NCBI GenBank assembly: GCA_029959085.1
Contig: JARWIR010000016.1
Location: 9,593,441 to 9,657,440 of the forward strand
Length of the DNA stretch: 64,000 nucleotides
Direction: 5' to 3'
From: Nemophila menziesii
Taxonomy: Eukaryota; Streptophyta; Magnoliopsida; Boraginales; Hydrophyllaceae
Positions 48,801-58,230 of this stretch are shown here, piece after piece. Under the pieces are notes generated by a model. The model was not told where the DNA came from. It ran no database searches and worked only from the letters and a program-made list of their open reading frames with translations. Position numbers and translations under genes: made by a program. Within the stretch, counting starts at the first letter, position 1. Every line of letters begins with the position of its first letter.

Positions 48801-50007
48801 CTGCTACTATAATTTTAGTATGGTTACTAGAAATATTTTATAATGGAAATAAAAATAGAAAAGGCATTTTATTATTATTTTTATATGTATAATACAACTA
48901 TTATTTTAATATTATCTCTTATTTTAATTAGATTAATAATTAAAAGAAAAGATAAAATAATATTTTATTATTGAGTAATGATAAAAATCAACCTTTTTTT
49001 ATACATACACAGAGGGAGAGAGACTTCATTGGTCTATGTTTTTTCTTGCCAAGACTTTATTGGTGTTTAATTTTTCTCGTCAAAATTTTGTTGGTCTTTG
49101 TTATTTGTTATGTCAGGTCTTGCAAAACAAAATAGCACTTCTAGCTAACGTTGTCATCAGGTTGACACTCATCAACGATAATTTTAACCCATTATCGATA
49201 GTGTTGACTAGTTTATGGATGATACAAACAGGTTTTCGTGCCAACTAAATAGTTGGTCTTTTTTCCGATGTTGTCTCTTACCCGACTATACAGTTGCGTC
49301 AGCACTGTTCATCTTCTCCAACTACCAATTTGGTTTTGAGCTCAGTAAAATCACGAGAACAATAGCTTCACTAGACCAAAAAGATTCGAAGTCGTGGTAA
49401 TGGCGGATCTACAAACACGAACCCAAAGCTTCGTTATTCCCGAACCAGAAGCTTTATGGTTCAAGAAAAAAATCAAAATCAAACCTTGCGAACCATGGAT
49501 CTAGACAAAGATGTATAGATCTCATCAAAATAGGATCTTGATGAAGATGTATGGATCTCGACAAACCAAAAGCTCCACTATTCGCTGCTCCATGGACGTG
49601 GCGAGCTGTTATTTTCCATGCCTAAGAAAAAAATTTGATCCAAACACGACCCTGGCTGCCGACGAGATGTTGTAAAGGTTGCTCCATGGATTTCGAACAT
49701 TAAAGCTCAAAGGTGTTGCAATAAGAAAGCTCCATCAACATTGCTCAAGAGTGTCAAACTGCTTTCTTGGAAAATCTCCATTAGTTATTGTTATCGCGAT
49801 CTGACTCCATTAAAGTAGCTTCGAGGTATGATCAGATGGTGAAAGAAGTTGGTGCCATGGATCCAAACTTCCATGGTTGTTGTCGCCTGCCTGCCATCGT
49901 GATGTCGCCTTAAAGAACCACCATCGAAGTAAGCCTGGTGGGTGGAAATGTTATGGGGGAGAGGATTTTTAGAATTTGGTAGGTGAAAAATAAAGCTTAT
50001 GGGGTAT
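48801..50007. other. Intergenic, nothing recognised
   Basis: The first part is AT-rich. 49250-49950 is more mixed, with short frames but no motif. Confidence 0.45.
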
Positions 50008-50012
50008 ATGTA

Positions 50013-50286
50013 TGTTAAAGATATTATTACCATATTATTTTTTACCTTATTAAACTAAATTATTTCTATCTTATATTTATTTCCTTATCAGCATAGTATT
50101 AGCTTACTTGTTCCTCAAGTTATTAGTCTTATAAATAGGATAGTATTCTATTGTATTACATATCAACCTCTATTCAAAATGTAGTCTTTATACTTTTTCT
50201 TGTCTCAAGCCTTTATGACTCCCACCTTATTTAATATATTGTTTTTTCTTTTATTTCCTCTCTCCCGTTTATTTAAATATCTCATC
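50013..50286 (+). repeat. 5' LTR of the TRIM element
   Basis: Aligns with 54324-54586 throughout (TTATCAGCATAGTATTA, TTGTATTACATAT, ACCTTATTTAATATATTG), with several substitutions and small indels, implying an old insertion. Confidence 0.85.
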
Positions 50287-50439
50287 TGCTATCAAAGCCA
50301 CAATTTAAAGTAATTTCTCGTTATCGTTTCATTAACTTTCGCAAGTCGTTAATCTTCACCTTTCATTGTACTCTTTCGTTATTGTTTCAACCGCTTCAAC
50401 ACAAAAAGAAAATCTCTTTTCACTTAATCCTCTCGTAGG

Positions 50440-50597
50440 ATTCAAAATCTTATTACTCTCGAACGAATCGAAATCTTATTCCTCTCGTAGGGATCAAAAT
50501 ATTAATCATCTCATAAGATTTGAAATCTTATTCCTCTCATAGGAATCGAAATCTTATTCCTCTCTTAGGAATCAATATCTTATTCCTCTCGTAGGAA
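50440..50597 (+). repeat. ~29-bp tandem repeat in the TRIM leader
   Basis: About five to six units of the form CTCTCGTAGGAATCGAAAT plus CTTATTC, continuing after the nested MITE at 54056-54105. The MITE inserted inside one unit. Confidence 0.8.
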
Positions 50598-50872
50598 CTA
50601 TGTTGTAGATCTCGGTTTTGAAACCTAGACGGTCGACCCGGGCCTAGCGCGTAGGCGGGATTACACGGGGCCTAGGCGGAATTATACGGTTTTGAATCGC
50701 GATGTGTTGTTTTGTATATTTAGTAATATATATGTGGTCATTATAGCAATTTTAACTATTAAAGTCATAAAATTCATCTAACAACACTATAGTATATATA
50801 AAAATACTAAAAATTAACGGCTCTTTTACGCTCCACAAAAAACGCTAAACCTTAACAAACAAAACTCTGAAC

Positions 50873-52954
50873 ATGTCTTCTCCGCCGCCGATATTGGCTG
50901 GCGTGGTGTCGCTGGTTGACCATCCACCGGAGATAGAGGCGCTAATGATGACTGAGGCTATTCCTCCCACTGAAATGGTGCAAGATGTTGTTAACGCGCT
51001 GCAGGCCATCGATCAACAAATGACAGAATTTCCTGATTTGGCTACTGCTGTCTTGACTGGAAGAGCAGGAAAACGCCACCGTGCTAACGCTGAAGGGCTG
51101 GAAACAAGTGCAGCGCCGCTCGAGACTAGTAACAAATCAATGGATAACACAACAGCGCGGGAGGAATTGCCAATAGCTAGAACAAACCAGACTGCAATCA
51201 CAGGTAATGGTACTGGATTGTTGTTTAAACCAAAATTGGGAGATTGGAGAGGTACAGTAACAGGCAATAACGTAAGTATACCCGTAACTGAGGATAGTGA
51301 AGAATCTAAAACTAATCCTATAATGGGCGAGGATGATTTTTACGAATTGGAGAGTTTAATTGAGGATGATGATGAGGTGGAAATTAACGATTCAATCCCC
51401 ACTGTCGTTAGAACTCGTGATGAAATTCAAGAGGGAGTTAGGCTATGGCGGAACACGGTAGTTATTAGACTCTTAGGCAGGGAGGTAGGATTTAGCTATT
51501 TATCGTCCAAGCTTAGACAAATTTGGACACCAAAAGGACACATTGAGATCGTTGACGTAGGGTATGGCTACTATATGGTGAAGTTTGAGTTGCGGGAGGA
51601 TTTCGATTTTGCATTATCCGGGGGTCCTTGGATGGTGCTTGATCATTACCTAATTGTTAGAGAGTGGACGCCTAAATTTAACCCGGCTACTAATTCAATT
51701 TCAACAACAACGGCTTGGGTAAGGATATCGAACGTTGCAATGCACAACTATACTGCGCGTATCCTAAGGAAAATTGGTGACAAACTCGGGAAAACGGTAA
51801 GAATTGACCCAATGACCAAGGGGCGGTTAAGAGGAAATTATGCTAGATTAGCTATTGAACTCGACTTGAAAAAATCATTGGAGCCGGAGGTAAGAATTGG
51901 TTCTGACATTTGTAAAGTTGAGTACGAGGGCTTACATTTGATATGCTTTGAGTGTGGGAGATTTGGGCATAGGAAGGAGAGTTGTCCACCTAATAGACCG
52001 GATAGGATGGAGGTAGAAAAGGATACCGATAAAGGAAAGGAGATTTTAGTCGAAGAGGCGATAGATGTCCCGATTACAAAGGAGAAATATGGTGAGTGGA
52101 TGACCGTGAGGAGGAGTAATAGAGGTGGGGGAAGAGTTTTGAATAATAATATAACAAAAACACACTATCAAGGTAACTTGGGGTCTCGCTTCGAAGCGCT
52201 TAGGGTGGAGGAAAATCTTAGCGAGTCAAGGAATAATATACAGAGTATACCAAGTAGGGGACAAAGTTCAGGAACAAAAATTAATAGTTATAAAGGGAAG
52301 AATGTTTTGGGAACCAACACGGGTAATAAGAAAGGATCGGGTGCGAAAGGTCACGGAATAATTACTTCGCCTAATTTTGAACAAAGAATGGTGCTTGAAG
52401 ATGTAGTGGAGGTACATGAAATTTGTGAAACTGAAGGGCAAAAAGGAGTTAGTGGGACAAAGAAAAAAGTTGGTAGAAAAGGGAACAAGAATTTGAACAT
52501 TACTGTTAATAAGTCCTCAAGCGAGGCTACTGATGTAATGGGTGCAAATGTGGACAACAGGTCCACTAGTGGGCCTCGGTCAAAGGAGATGCTAAATGGG
52601 CTAGTAGAAGTTAGTATTAGGCAGGAGGTAAGGGATTGCAGGGACTTAAATGAAATAAATAAAAAATTTGATATGGGACCTGCTACACCACAGCACTCAG
52701 CTTCTCTACTCGCTTCTCTACTCGCTGAAGTGGCTGCTGGTGTTCCGCCAAGCCCCTGTAACAGACCCGAAGATAGCAACTTAGCAGCGCGACCACCTGA
52801 TCCATTGTGGGACATGGACGCGCATGAAGAAGAAAATGGTTCAACATGGCTTGACAGCCAAATTTCGGAATCCACTGAAGCTCTCGGCCTAGAGCAACAT
52901 GAGGTGCAAGGTGGACCAAATGGTGAAGATGTGGAAATGGAGGCTCGCGCCTAA
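50873..52954 (+). CDS. LINE ORF1, gag-like protein (DUF4283 plus zinc knuckle)
   Basis: 693 codons from ATG 50873, 57 bases after the element's 5' end, to TAA 52952-52954. Domains: an acidic N-terminal region (DDFYELESLIEDDDEVE), DUF4283 about residues 185-345 (FSYLSSKLRQIW, YYMVKFELREDFDFALSGGP, AWVRISNVAMHNYT), and a full CCHC knuckle at 358-371 (CFECGRFGHRKESC). A long Gly/Ser/Lys-rich and then acidic tail follows. The protein binds the element's RNA. It is uninterrupted while ORF2 is deleted, which suggests a young insertion, and it may still be made. The ORF1 stop overlaps the next ATG (TAATG). Confidence 0.88.
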   Translation: MSSPPPILAGVVSLVDHPPEIEALMMTEAIPPTEMVQDVVNALQAIDQQMTEFPDLATAVLTGRAGKRHRANAEGLETSAAPLETSNKSMDNTTAREELPIARTNQTAITGNGTGLLFKPKLGDWRGTVTGNNVSIPVTEDSEESKTNPIMGEDDFYELESLIEDDDEVEINDSIPTVVRTRDEIQEGVRLWRNTVVIRLLGREVGFSYLSSKLRQIWTPKGHIEIVDVGYGYYMVKFELREDFDFALSGGPWMVLDHYLIVREWTPKFNPATNSISTTTAWVRISNVAMHNYTARILRKIGDKLGKTVRIDPMTKGRLRGNYARLAIELDLKKSLEPEVRIGSDICKVEYEGLHLICFECGRFGHRKESCPPNRPDRMEVEKDTDKGKEILVEEAIDVPITKEKYGEWMTVRRSNRGGGRVLNNNITKTHYQGNLGSRFEALRVEENLSESRNNIQSIPSRGQSSGTKINSYKGKNVLGTNTGNKKGSGAKGHGIITSPNFEQRMVLEDVVEVHEICETEGQKGVSGTKKKVGRKGNKNLNITVNKSSSEATDVMGANVDNRSTSGPRSKEMLNGLVEVSIRQEVRDCRDLNEINKKFDMGPATPQHSASLLASLLAEVAAGVPPSPCNRPEDSNLAARPPDPLWDMDAHEEENGSTWLDSQISESTEALGLEQHEVQGGPNGEDVEMEARA

Positions 52955-53702
52955 TGCGCCACGAGGTAATAAATTTAATTATTTTATATTTAATGAGTTA
53001 CTTAGGTGTTTCAGGTATGACATGGGAGAAGTCTAAATATCCCCTGAATATACTAATATGGAATTGCTATGGTGCGGCCAAACCAAGGTTTAGACGGGTT
53101 TTACGAGACATGATGAATAATAATAACGTGTGGCTCACGGTGATAGTTGAACCGCGCGTTAGCGGTGTTTCAGCAAATAATATCATTAACTCTCTACAAA
53201 AAGACAACTCAGTAAGGGTAGACTCGGAATGCTATAGGGGTGGTATCGTGGATTTCCGGGCCCGTGTATCGTGGATTCTCCTATTATTTCGAAAACTTTT
53301 GCTTTACTCTTTGGTCTTAAATGGGCAACTAGCAAAGGTTATGTCGAGATGGTCATTGAAACGGATTCGAAGGAACTCCATGCGCTAGTGAAGGGCGGTG
53401 GGAGTTCAACTCACTATGAGAGGGACTCGGGGGAGCTCCACGCGCTAGTGAAGGGCGGTGGGAACTCAGGTAGTCGCCATGTTTCAGTTTTAGGGGAATG
53501 TCTTGCACTTTTAAGGAAATTTCCAAAGATCGATGTAAAGTTTATTTACCGGGAAGCTAACTTTTGTGCGGATAAATTAGCGAAAGAAGGGGCGCGGTTT
53601 CTTAGCCAACCCGTGACATTTACGGATCCTCTAGAATATCTGAACCACTTTATTATGAGGGACAGAAGTGAACGGGCAACTGCGAGAGTTGTTCTAGATT
53701 AA
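52954..53702 (+). pseudogene. LINE ORF2 remnant: endonuclease start fused to RNase H end
   Basis: ATG 52954 overlaps the ORF1 stop. The endonuclease start is LNILIWNCYGAAKPRFRRVL, with VEPRVSG, up to CYRGGI at about 53245. Then a junction: ATCGTGGATT occurs twice, at 53245-53254 and 53268-53277, and the RNase H part follows in another frame (TFALLFGLKWATSKG, VIETDSKELHALVKGGG, FIYREANFCADKLAKEGA; stop 53700-53702). A 60-bp in-frame tandem duplication (53364-53423 and onward) repeats ELHALVKGGG inside RNase H. RT and zf-RVT are missing, so it cannot work alone. Confidence 0.85.
53364..53470 (+). repeat. 60-bp in-frame duplication within LINE RNase H
   Basis: GCTAGTGAAGGGCGGTGGGA starts at 53384 and again at 53444. 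Flanks also match (GAACTCCATGC, GAGCTCCACGC) with a few changes, so it is not a sequencing duplicate. Confidence 0.85.
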
Positions 53703-54323
53703 TAAGATCTTTTGTCTCAATTGTAACACTTTATTCTTAACGACTCTTTAACGAGTCTCCTATGTATGCAAAAAAAAAATACTAAAAATTGAGTTATAAT
53801 ATCAATTAAAAAAATCTTGAGAATATGAAAAATAACAAGAAGACCTATGCAGGCATTTGTTTTGCCATTAATCGGCGCCTAGGCAGCCATTTTTTGCCAT
53901 TAATCGGTACCCTAGAAGGGCTAGGTGCCTATTCCACGACGATTAAGGCGCTAGGCAAAAACGCCTAGAGTTTTAACTAGGCGTAAGCGCCTGATGGGGG
54001 AGTTGACGTCTAGGCGGCGCCTAGGCGCGCCTAGACGGGGAGATCTACAGCATAGCGTAGGAATCAAAATCTTATTCCTCACGTGGGATTTGAAATCTCG
54101 TTAGACCATATAATGGTCTCATCTCGGTAATTCTGAGACATTCAGTTTTTGGTTCCCGGTTCTCAACGCTCGACCTACACGACGCCACACCTCGGCATCA
54201 ACATTGTCACAACGTCAATACCTCTATCATGCTTCTCAATCATTAACGCTCAAGGCACATCATCAACGATTCAAATTTCAAACTCAAGTTACTCTTTATC
54301 CGAATTACTTGAGTTTGAGGGGA

Positions 54324-54586
54324 TGTTAAAATATTATTACCATAATATATTTTTACCTTAATAGACTAGTTTATTTCCATCTTATATTTATTTACTTGTC
54401 AGCATAGTATTAACTTGTTTTCCAAGTTATTAGTCCTAGGATAGTATTTTATTGTATTACATATTAACCTTTGTTCACAATGTAGTTCTATACTTTTTCT
54501 TATCTCGGTCCTTAATGACTCCTACCTTATTTAATATATTGTTTTTCTATTTATTTTATGTATTTCAATTATTTAAATATCTCACA
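54324..54586 (+). repeat. 3' LTR of the TRIM element
   Basis: Partner of 50013-50286, preceded by TTTGAGGGGA and followed by the target duplication ATGTA. Confidence 0.85.
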
Positions 54587-54591
54587 ATGTA

Positions 54592-56311
54592 GTCTATGTA
54601 GGTATAAATAGGCAAAATATTTGAAATAAAATTATATATATTTTTATGTTTATTTAATTTTAATGGTTTAAACATGTTTGGAGAAAATTTCATTTTATAA
54701 GGATGGTTGAGTCTTGAAAAGGGTTTTTAAGTCCAGGAAGGGAATTATTTTTAATTTATTCTTGTTGTATTCTTATACGTATTTTGTGTTAGAAAAGTAA
54801 AAGATCATCTTGATAAATTGATGATCTTACTTTAGAGTAGGTAGCTTATGCAGTAATGCAATCTTCTAACTCCACTTTTTCCTGGTTAAGATTGATTGTT
54901 ATTTACTATATATTTTTTCGGAGATATTAATGTCGCCGCTTCTAGCCTTCTACATTAAAGTAATTTTAAGTTATCGAATAACCGTATGAAATTGTATCAG
55001 TGTTCCCGCTCCTGTGCAAAATATTCAGTTCAAGAGAGACATTGCAAATTATCTCTAAGTTTCGTATTAATATGTATAGCATATAACTTTTAAAGTATTT
55101 TTCTTATATGCAATAAAAATCCAAACTCTAGTAGCCGAGTAAGTATATAAATTGTATGGCTACTTTAGATTATTTATCAGGTATTTTGCAATCAACAGGG
55201 AGGAAAGGATTTTTAGATCAACCCATGAATATTCCTTCCCAGTTACACAAAACTTAATAATTCAGTTGCATATCACAATGTCTTTTACAAGAGTAACAAT
55301 GTGAAATCAAAGAAAATATAATGCAATAACACCCAGTATTTTGCATGATCCTTGATAAATTCAAATTTGACAGAAAAAATAAACATTAGAAATAGAACTA
55401 ATAGACCATAAAATGATCAGTATTGATAATATTAATAAACTGAGACTTCAAATCATAAATGAACCATCTCTCTAGACTTTCTAGCAAATCAATTATGCAA
55501 ATATCAAATAATTGGGGAAAAATATAAATTAGTTACTAGAATTGAACCTAACTAAACAAATTTCTGGTAAATATAACAATTTGCATGTTCCAGGTTTTAA
55601 ACAAAAATCTGATGAGATGAGCTGATCGCAATGGCAGTCTGAGGCATACGGCTGAAAGACAATGACAGAAGTTGAGAAGTGAGCAGCATGGAGCATCACA
55701 AAAACTTTGCAAGTTTACATTGAATTACTTAGATATTCTGAAGGGACCAGAGCAGGTAAGATATATAACTACGCTTTTTCGTGAACCAAACCCTTTGAGT
55801 TGATTGGCCAAATAGGAAATGCAAAAACCATGACATTCGAACCAGAACAAGATTCCATGTTTATTATTTTGATCGACCTATGAAATGAAGCCACCATATA
55901 CTAATTGACCTCTCCATGCTTCATAAGACAGCAAATTTCTTTTTATATGGTATTAACAAATAACAACCAACAACAAAGGTAGAAGGTATGGGTTATATAT
56001 ATTTTAACTTTATAAGATAATAGCATCATTGCTGAGGTCATCATCCAATAGTCTTATGCAATGTCTTTTGCGTTAATTAAAAAGACTTGGACGCAGTGGA
56101 ATGAGCCATGAAGCATTAATATGAAAGAAATGGGTTGCAATTGGACTGACTCAGTGATCACTAAATTAAATGCCTTTTTGAAGAATTTTACCGGAAACAT
56201 ATGTAACATGTTTTATGTAAATTATGTTCGGACAAGTATATATGAGCCTAGATAGGTTAAAGATGGCGAATCTAAGCTCATGAATTCATTTAACCGGTAT
56301 ATGATGTGACA
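54592..56311. other. Intergenic, nothing recognised
   Basis: The part at 55550-56150 is less repetitive than its surroundings and could be host intergenic or intron sequence. No ORF or RNA gene supported. Confidence 0.45.
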
Positions 56312-56735
56312 ATACTACGTTTTCTATCATTATCAGCGACACAAGTCGCCGTTAATGTTAAACTAAATTGCCGCTATTAACAATACATTTCATTAGCAAG
56401 GACATGTTGTCGCTATGAGAGTTTAGTTACTAAAAAAATAAAAAATGTCTACGATGGGTCAAAAGTCTCGCTAATGTACCACGTCTTTAGCGACGACATT
56501 TATTGATCATTGGCGACTACTACTTTGGTTACTGACAAAAGTCGTCGCTAGAGACCCCTTTATACCAAAGACAAACATCGTCGCTAACGATTTCACGTTA
56601 CCAACGACAATTTTTTGTTGGTAATGGCCGATATATTAGACTACGTTTGTCGTCGCTAATGATTCAGTCATTACAACAAGACATGTCGTTGCTAAAGACA
56701 TTGATCATTAGCGACGACGATGCTGAAACTATTAT
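56312..56735. mobile_element. CACTA (En/Spm)-type subterminal repeat region
   Basis: The motif TTAGCGACGAC or its complement GTCGTCGCTAA recurs at least six times in both orientations (about 56501, 56540, 56575, 56652, 56690, 56710), as in subterminal regions of plant CACTA elements, where transposase binds. The left edge resembles CACTACNAG-type ends (AATACTACGTTTTCT) but is eroded. No transposase is attached. Confidence 0.55.
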
Positions 56736-56824
56736 TTATTTATTTTTTTAAAATTTTTATTTTTATATAAGTTACGAAATTTGAATATTTTTGTTTTTTT
56801 ATATTAATTAAGTTATTGAATTAT

Positions 56825-57160
56825 CTTGAACACCTAGTTTGACTTGCCTGGGTTATGCTTGGGAAGTGGGCATATCCTCCGTGGGATGAGTTAGGTACGT
56901 GTAACCTAGCCTAGAACTCACGTAACAAAAAAAAATTGAAAAATAATGATACTAGAAACCTAAAAATATTAAATTTGTTATTACATAATTTTGAACAAAA
57001 AAAAAATCTAAATGTTAAAGTCATTATAAGAAGAGTGAATGTCAAACAAACTCCCACATGTCATGTTCACGGTCTCTTAAAAGTTATGGTCTATTTTACC
57101 TTCTTTAAGAGATCTTGGGTTCAAATCCAATTGACGGCAATAAATTAACCTAATTGGACA
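56825..57160 (+). repeat. SINE fragments (one 3' end with A-tail, one tRNA-like 5' part)
   Basis: 56840-56938: GGGCATATCCTCCGTGGGAT, GAGTTAGGTACGTGTAACCT and an A-run, resembling the 3' part of Au-type plant SINEs. 57055-57150 contains a B-box-like TGGGTTCAAATCC with a tRNA-like context, resembling the 5' part. Reversed order means two separate insertions or one rearranged copy. Confidence 0.45.
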
Positions 57161-57329
57161 CATCAAAATTGTACAAGAATATCATAAATAATGAATCATT
57201 AATTATGCTAAGTACGGGACAATGAAATGATATGCATATGGAAAAAAAGTTCTTTTTTAAAAAAAGTTCTTTTTAAAAAAAAAGACAGTTTGAGTAACCG
57301 AAAAAATCCCTAAACTCAAAAATCGGGTT

Positions 57330-57665
57330 GCAAAAAAATTCCTATAACTGAAAAAGAAAAGGTAATAAGTTGAGTTATTGAAAAATGTAATAAGTCGAGT
57401 TATGCATCATAAGCGTTTTATGTTTTACTTGCTGAGCATAACTTAGATCATTTTTCAAATTAAAGGTAAAATACATAAAAATATGGTACATATATCATAT
57501 TTTGATGATGCATATTTACTGTTTGTTACTTCACAAATAATAAAGAAGAACTAAAAATGTAAAACAATACAAAAATACAGCAAAAAAAGAAGAATAATCT
57601 GAGTTTTAGAAAATATCTCATAACTCAAATTATTCTTCAAATCAAAGGTAAAACACATAAATATA

Positions 57666-57715
<50 letters not shown>

Positions 57716-58230
57716 AAATATCTCATATTTTATGATGCATACTGTTTGTTACTTCACAAAAAATAAAGAAGAACTAAAATATATAAACAATACAAAAATG
57801 CAGCAAAAAAGAAAAACAGTCTGAGTTATGGAGATTGTTTTTTAAATCAAAGGTACAACACATACGGTATGGTATATATCATATATTATGATTCATACTT
57901 ATTGTTTGTTACTAACAAACAATAAAGAATAACTAAAATATATAAACAATACAAAAGTACAGCAAAAGATAAAAACAAACCAAGTTATCGAAAAATTTCC
58001 ATAACTCATACTGTTATTTAAAAGATATTATATAAATAAGTTAGATATCATATTTAAAGTATAAAAATGTAATTTCATTCAATAATAAATAATAAACAAT
58101 AAAAATATAAACAAAAACAATGTATCAAAAATAAAAAACAAATTGAGTTATGAAATTTTTTGCATAACTCAATATGTTATTCAAAAAGAATAAAAAACAC
58201 ATATATTCATACCATACGATCAACATAAAG
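57330..58230. repeat. Satellite-like tandem array, ~160-175 bp units
   Basis: About five imperfect units. TAAAGAA(G/T)AACTAAAA recurs at about 57541, 57764 and 57923, and decayed at 58093. GAGTTAT and TTTGTTACT blocks recur with the same spacing. The second unit is longer because of an embedded (TA)n run at about 57668-57707. Confidence 0.75.

Larger units (their letters stand above)
50816..53775 (+). mobile_element. Internally deleted LINE (ORF1 intact, RT missing, RNase H kept)
   Basis: Inserted in the MITE with a 15-bp duplication AAAATACTAAAAATT (50801-50815 and 53776-53790) and a short A-run before the right copy. Contains a full ORF1, the first part of the endonuclease, then directly the RNase H end. 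The loss of the endonuclease rest, RT and zf-RVT is inside the element, since both ends and the duplication are present. That makes it a non-autonomous derivative that could only move with help. Confidence 0.9.
50598..54055. mobile_element. hAT-like MITE with TATGYTGTAGATC ends, copy 2, split by a LINE
   Basis: Left end CTATGTTGTAGATC, right end GATCTACAGCATAG, with exact 8-bp duplications CGTAGGAA at 50590-50597 and 54056-54063. The MITE halves (50598-50800 and 53791-54055) match copy 1 at 36996-37454, including the CTAGGCG subterminal blocks. Without the LINE it would be about 480 bp. Because the target lies in a tandem repeat, the duplication could in part be a repeat coincidence, but the phasing fits a true duplication. 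Confidence 0.85.
50013..54586 (+). mobile_element. TRIM/copia-like short LTR element carrying nested insertions
   Basis: Two ~270-bp LTRs (50013-50286 and 54324-54586) both start TGTTAAA. The right one ends TCTCACA, the left TCTCATC. A 5-bp target duplication ATGTA lies at 50008-50012 and 54587-54591. Directly after the left LTR, TGCTATCAAAGCC resembles the initiator-Met tRNA binding site TGGTATCAGAGCC. Before the right LTR, TTTGAGGGGA serves as polypurine tract. Without the nested MITE and LINE the element is about 1.1 kb with no coding capacity, so it is non-autonomous. Confidence 0.88.

Noticed and set aside
52351..52919. Long antisense frames across LINE ORF1
   Set aside because: Shadows of the 693-codon ORF1, which has recognised domains.
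55605..55665. C/D-box snoRNA-like string (CTGATGAGA ... CTGA)
   Set aside because: Boxes are present by eye but no terminal stem or clear guide pairing; too weak to annotate.
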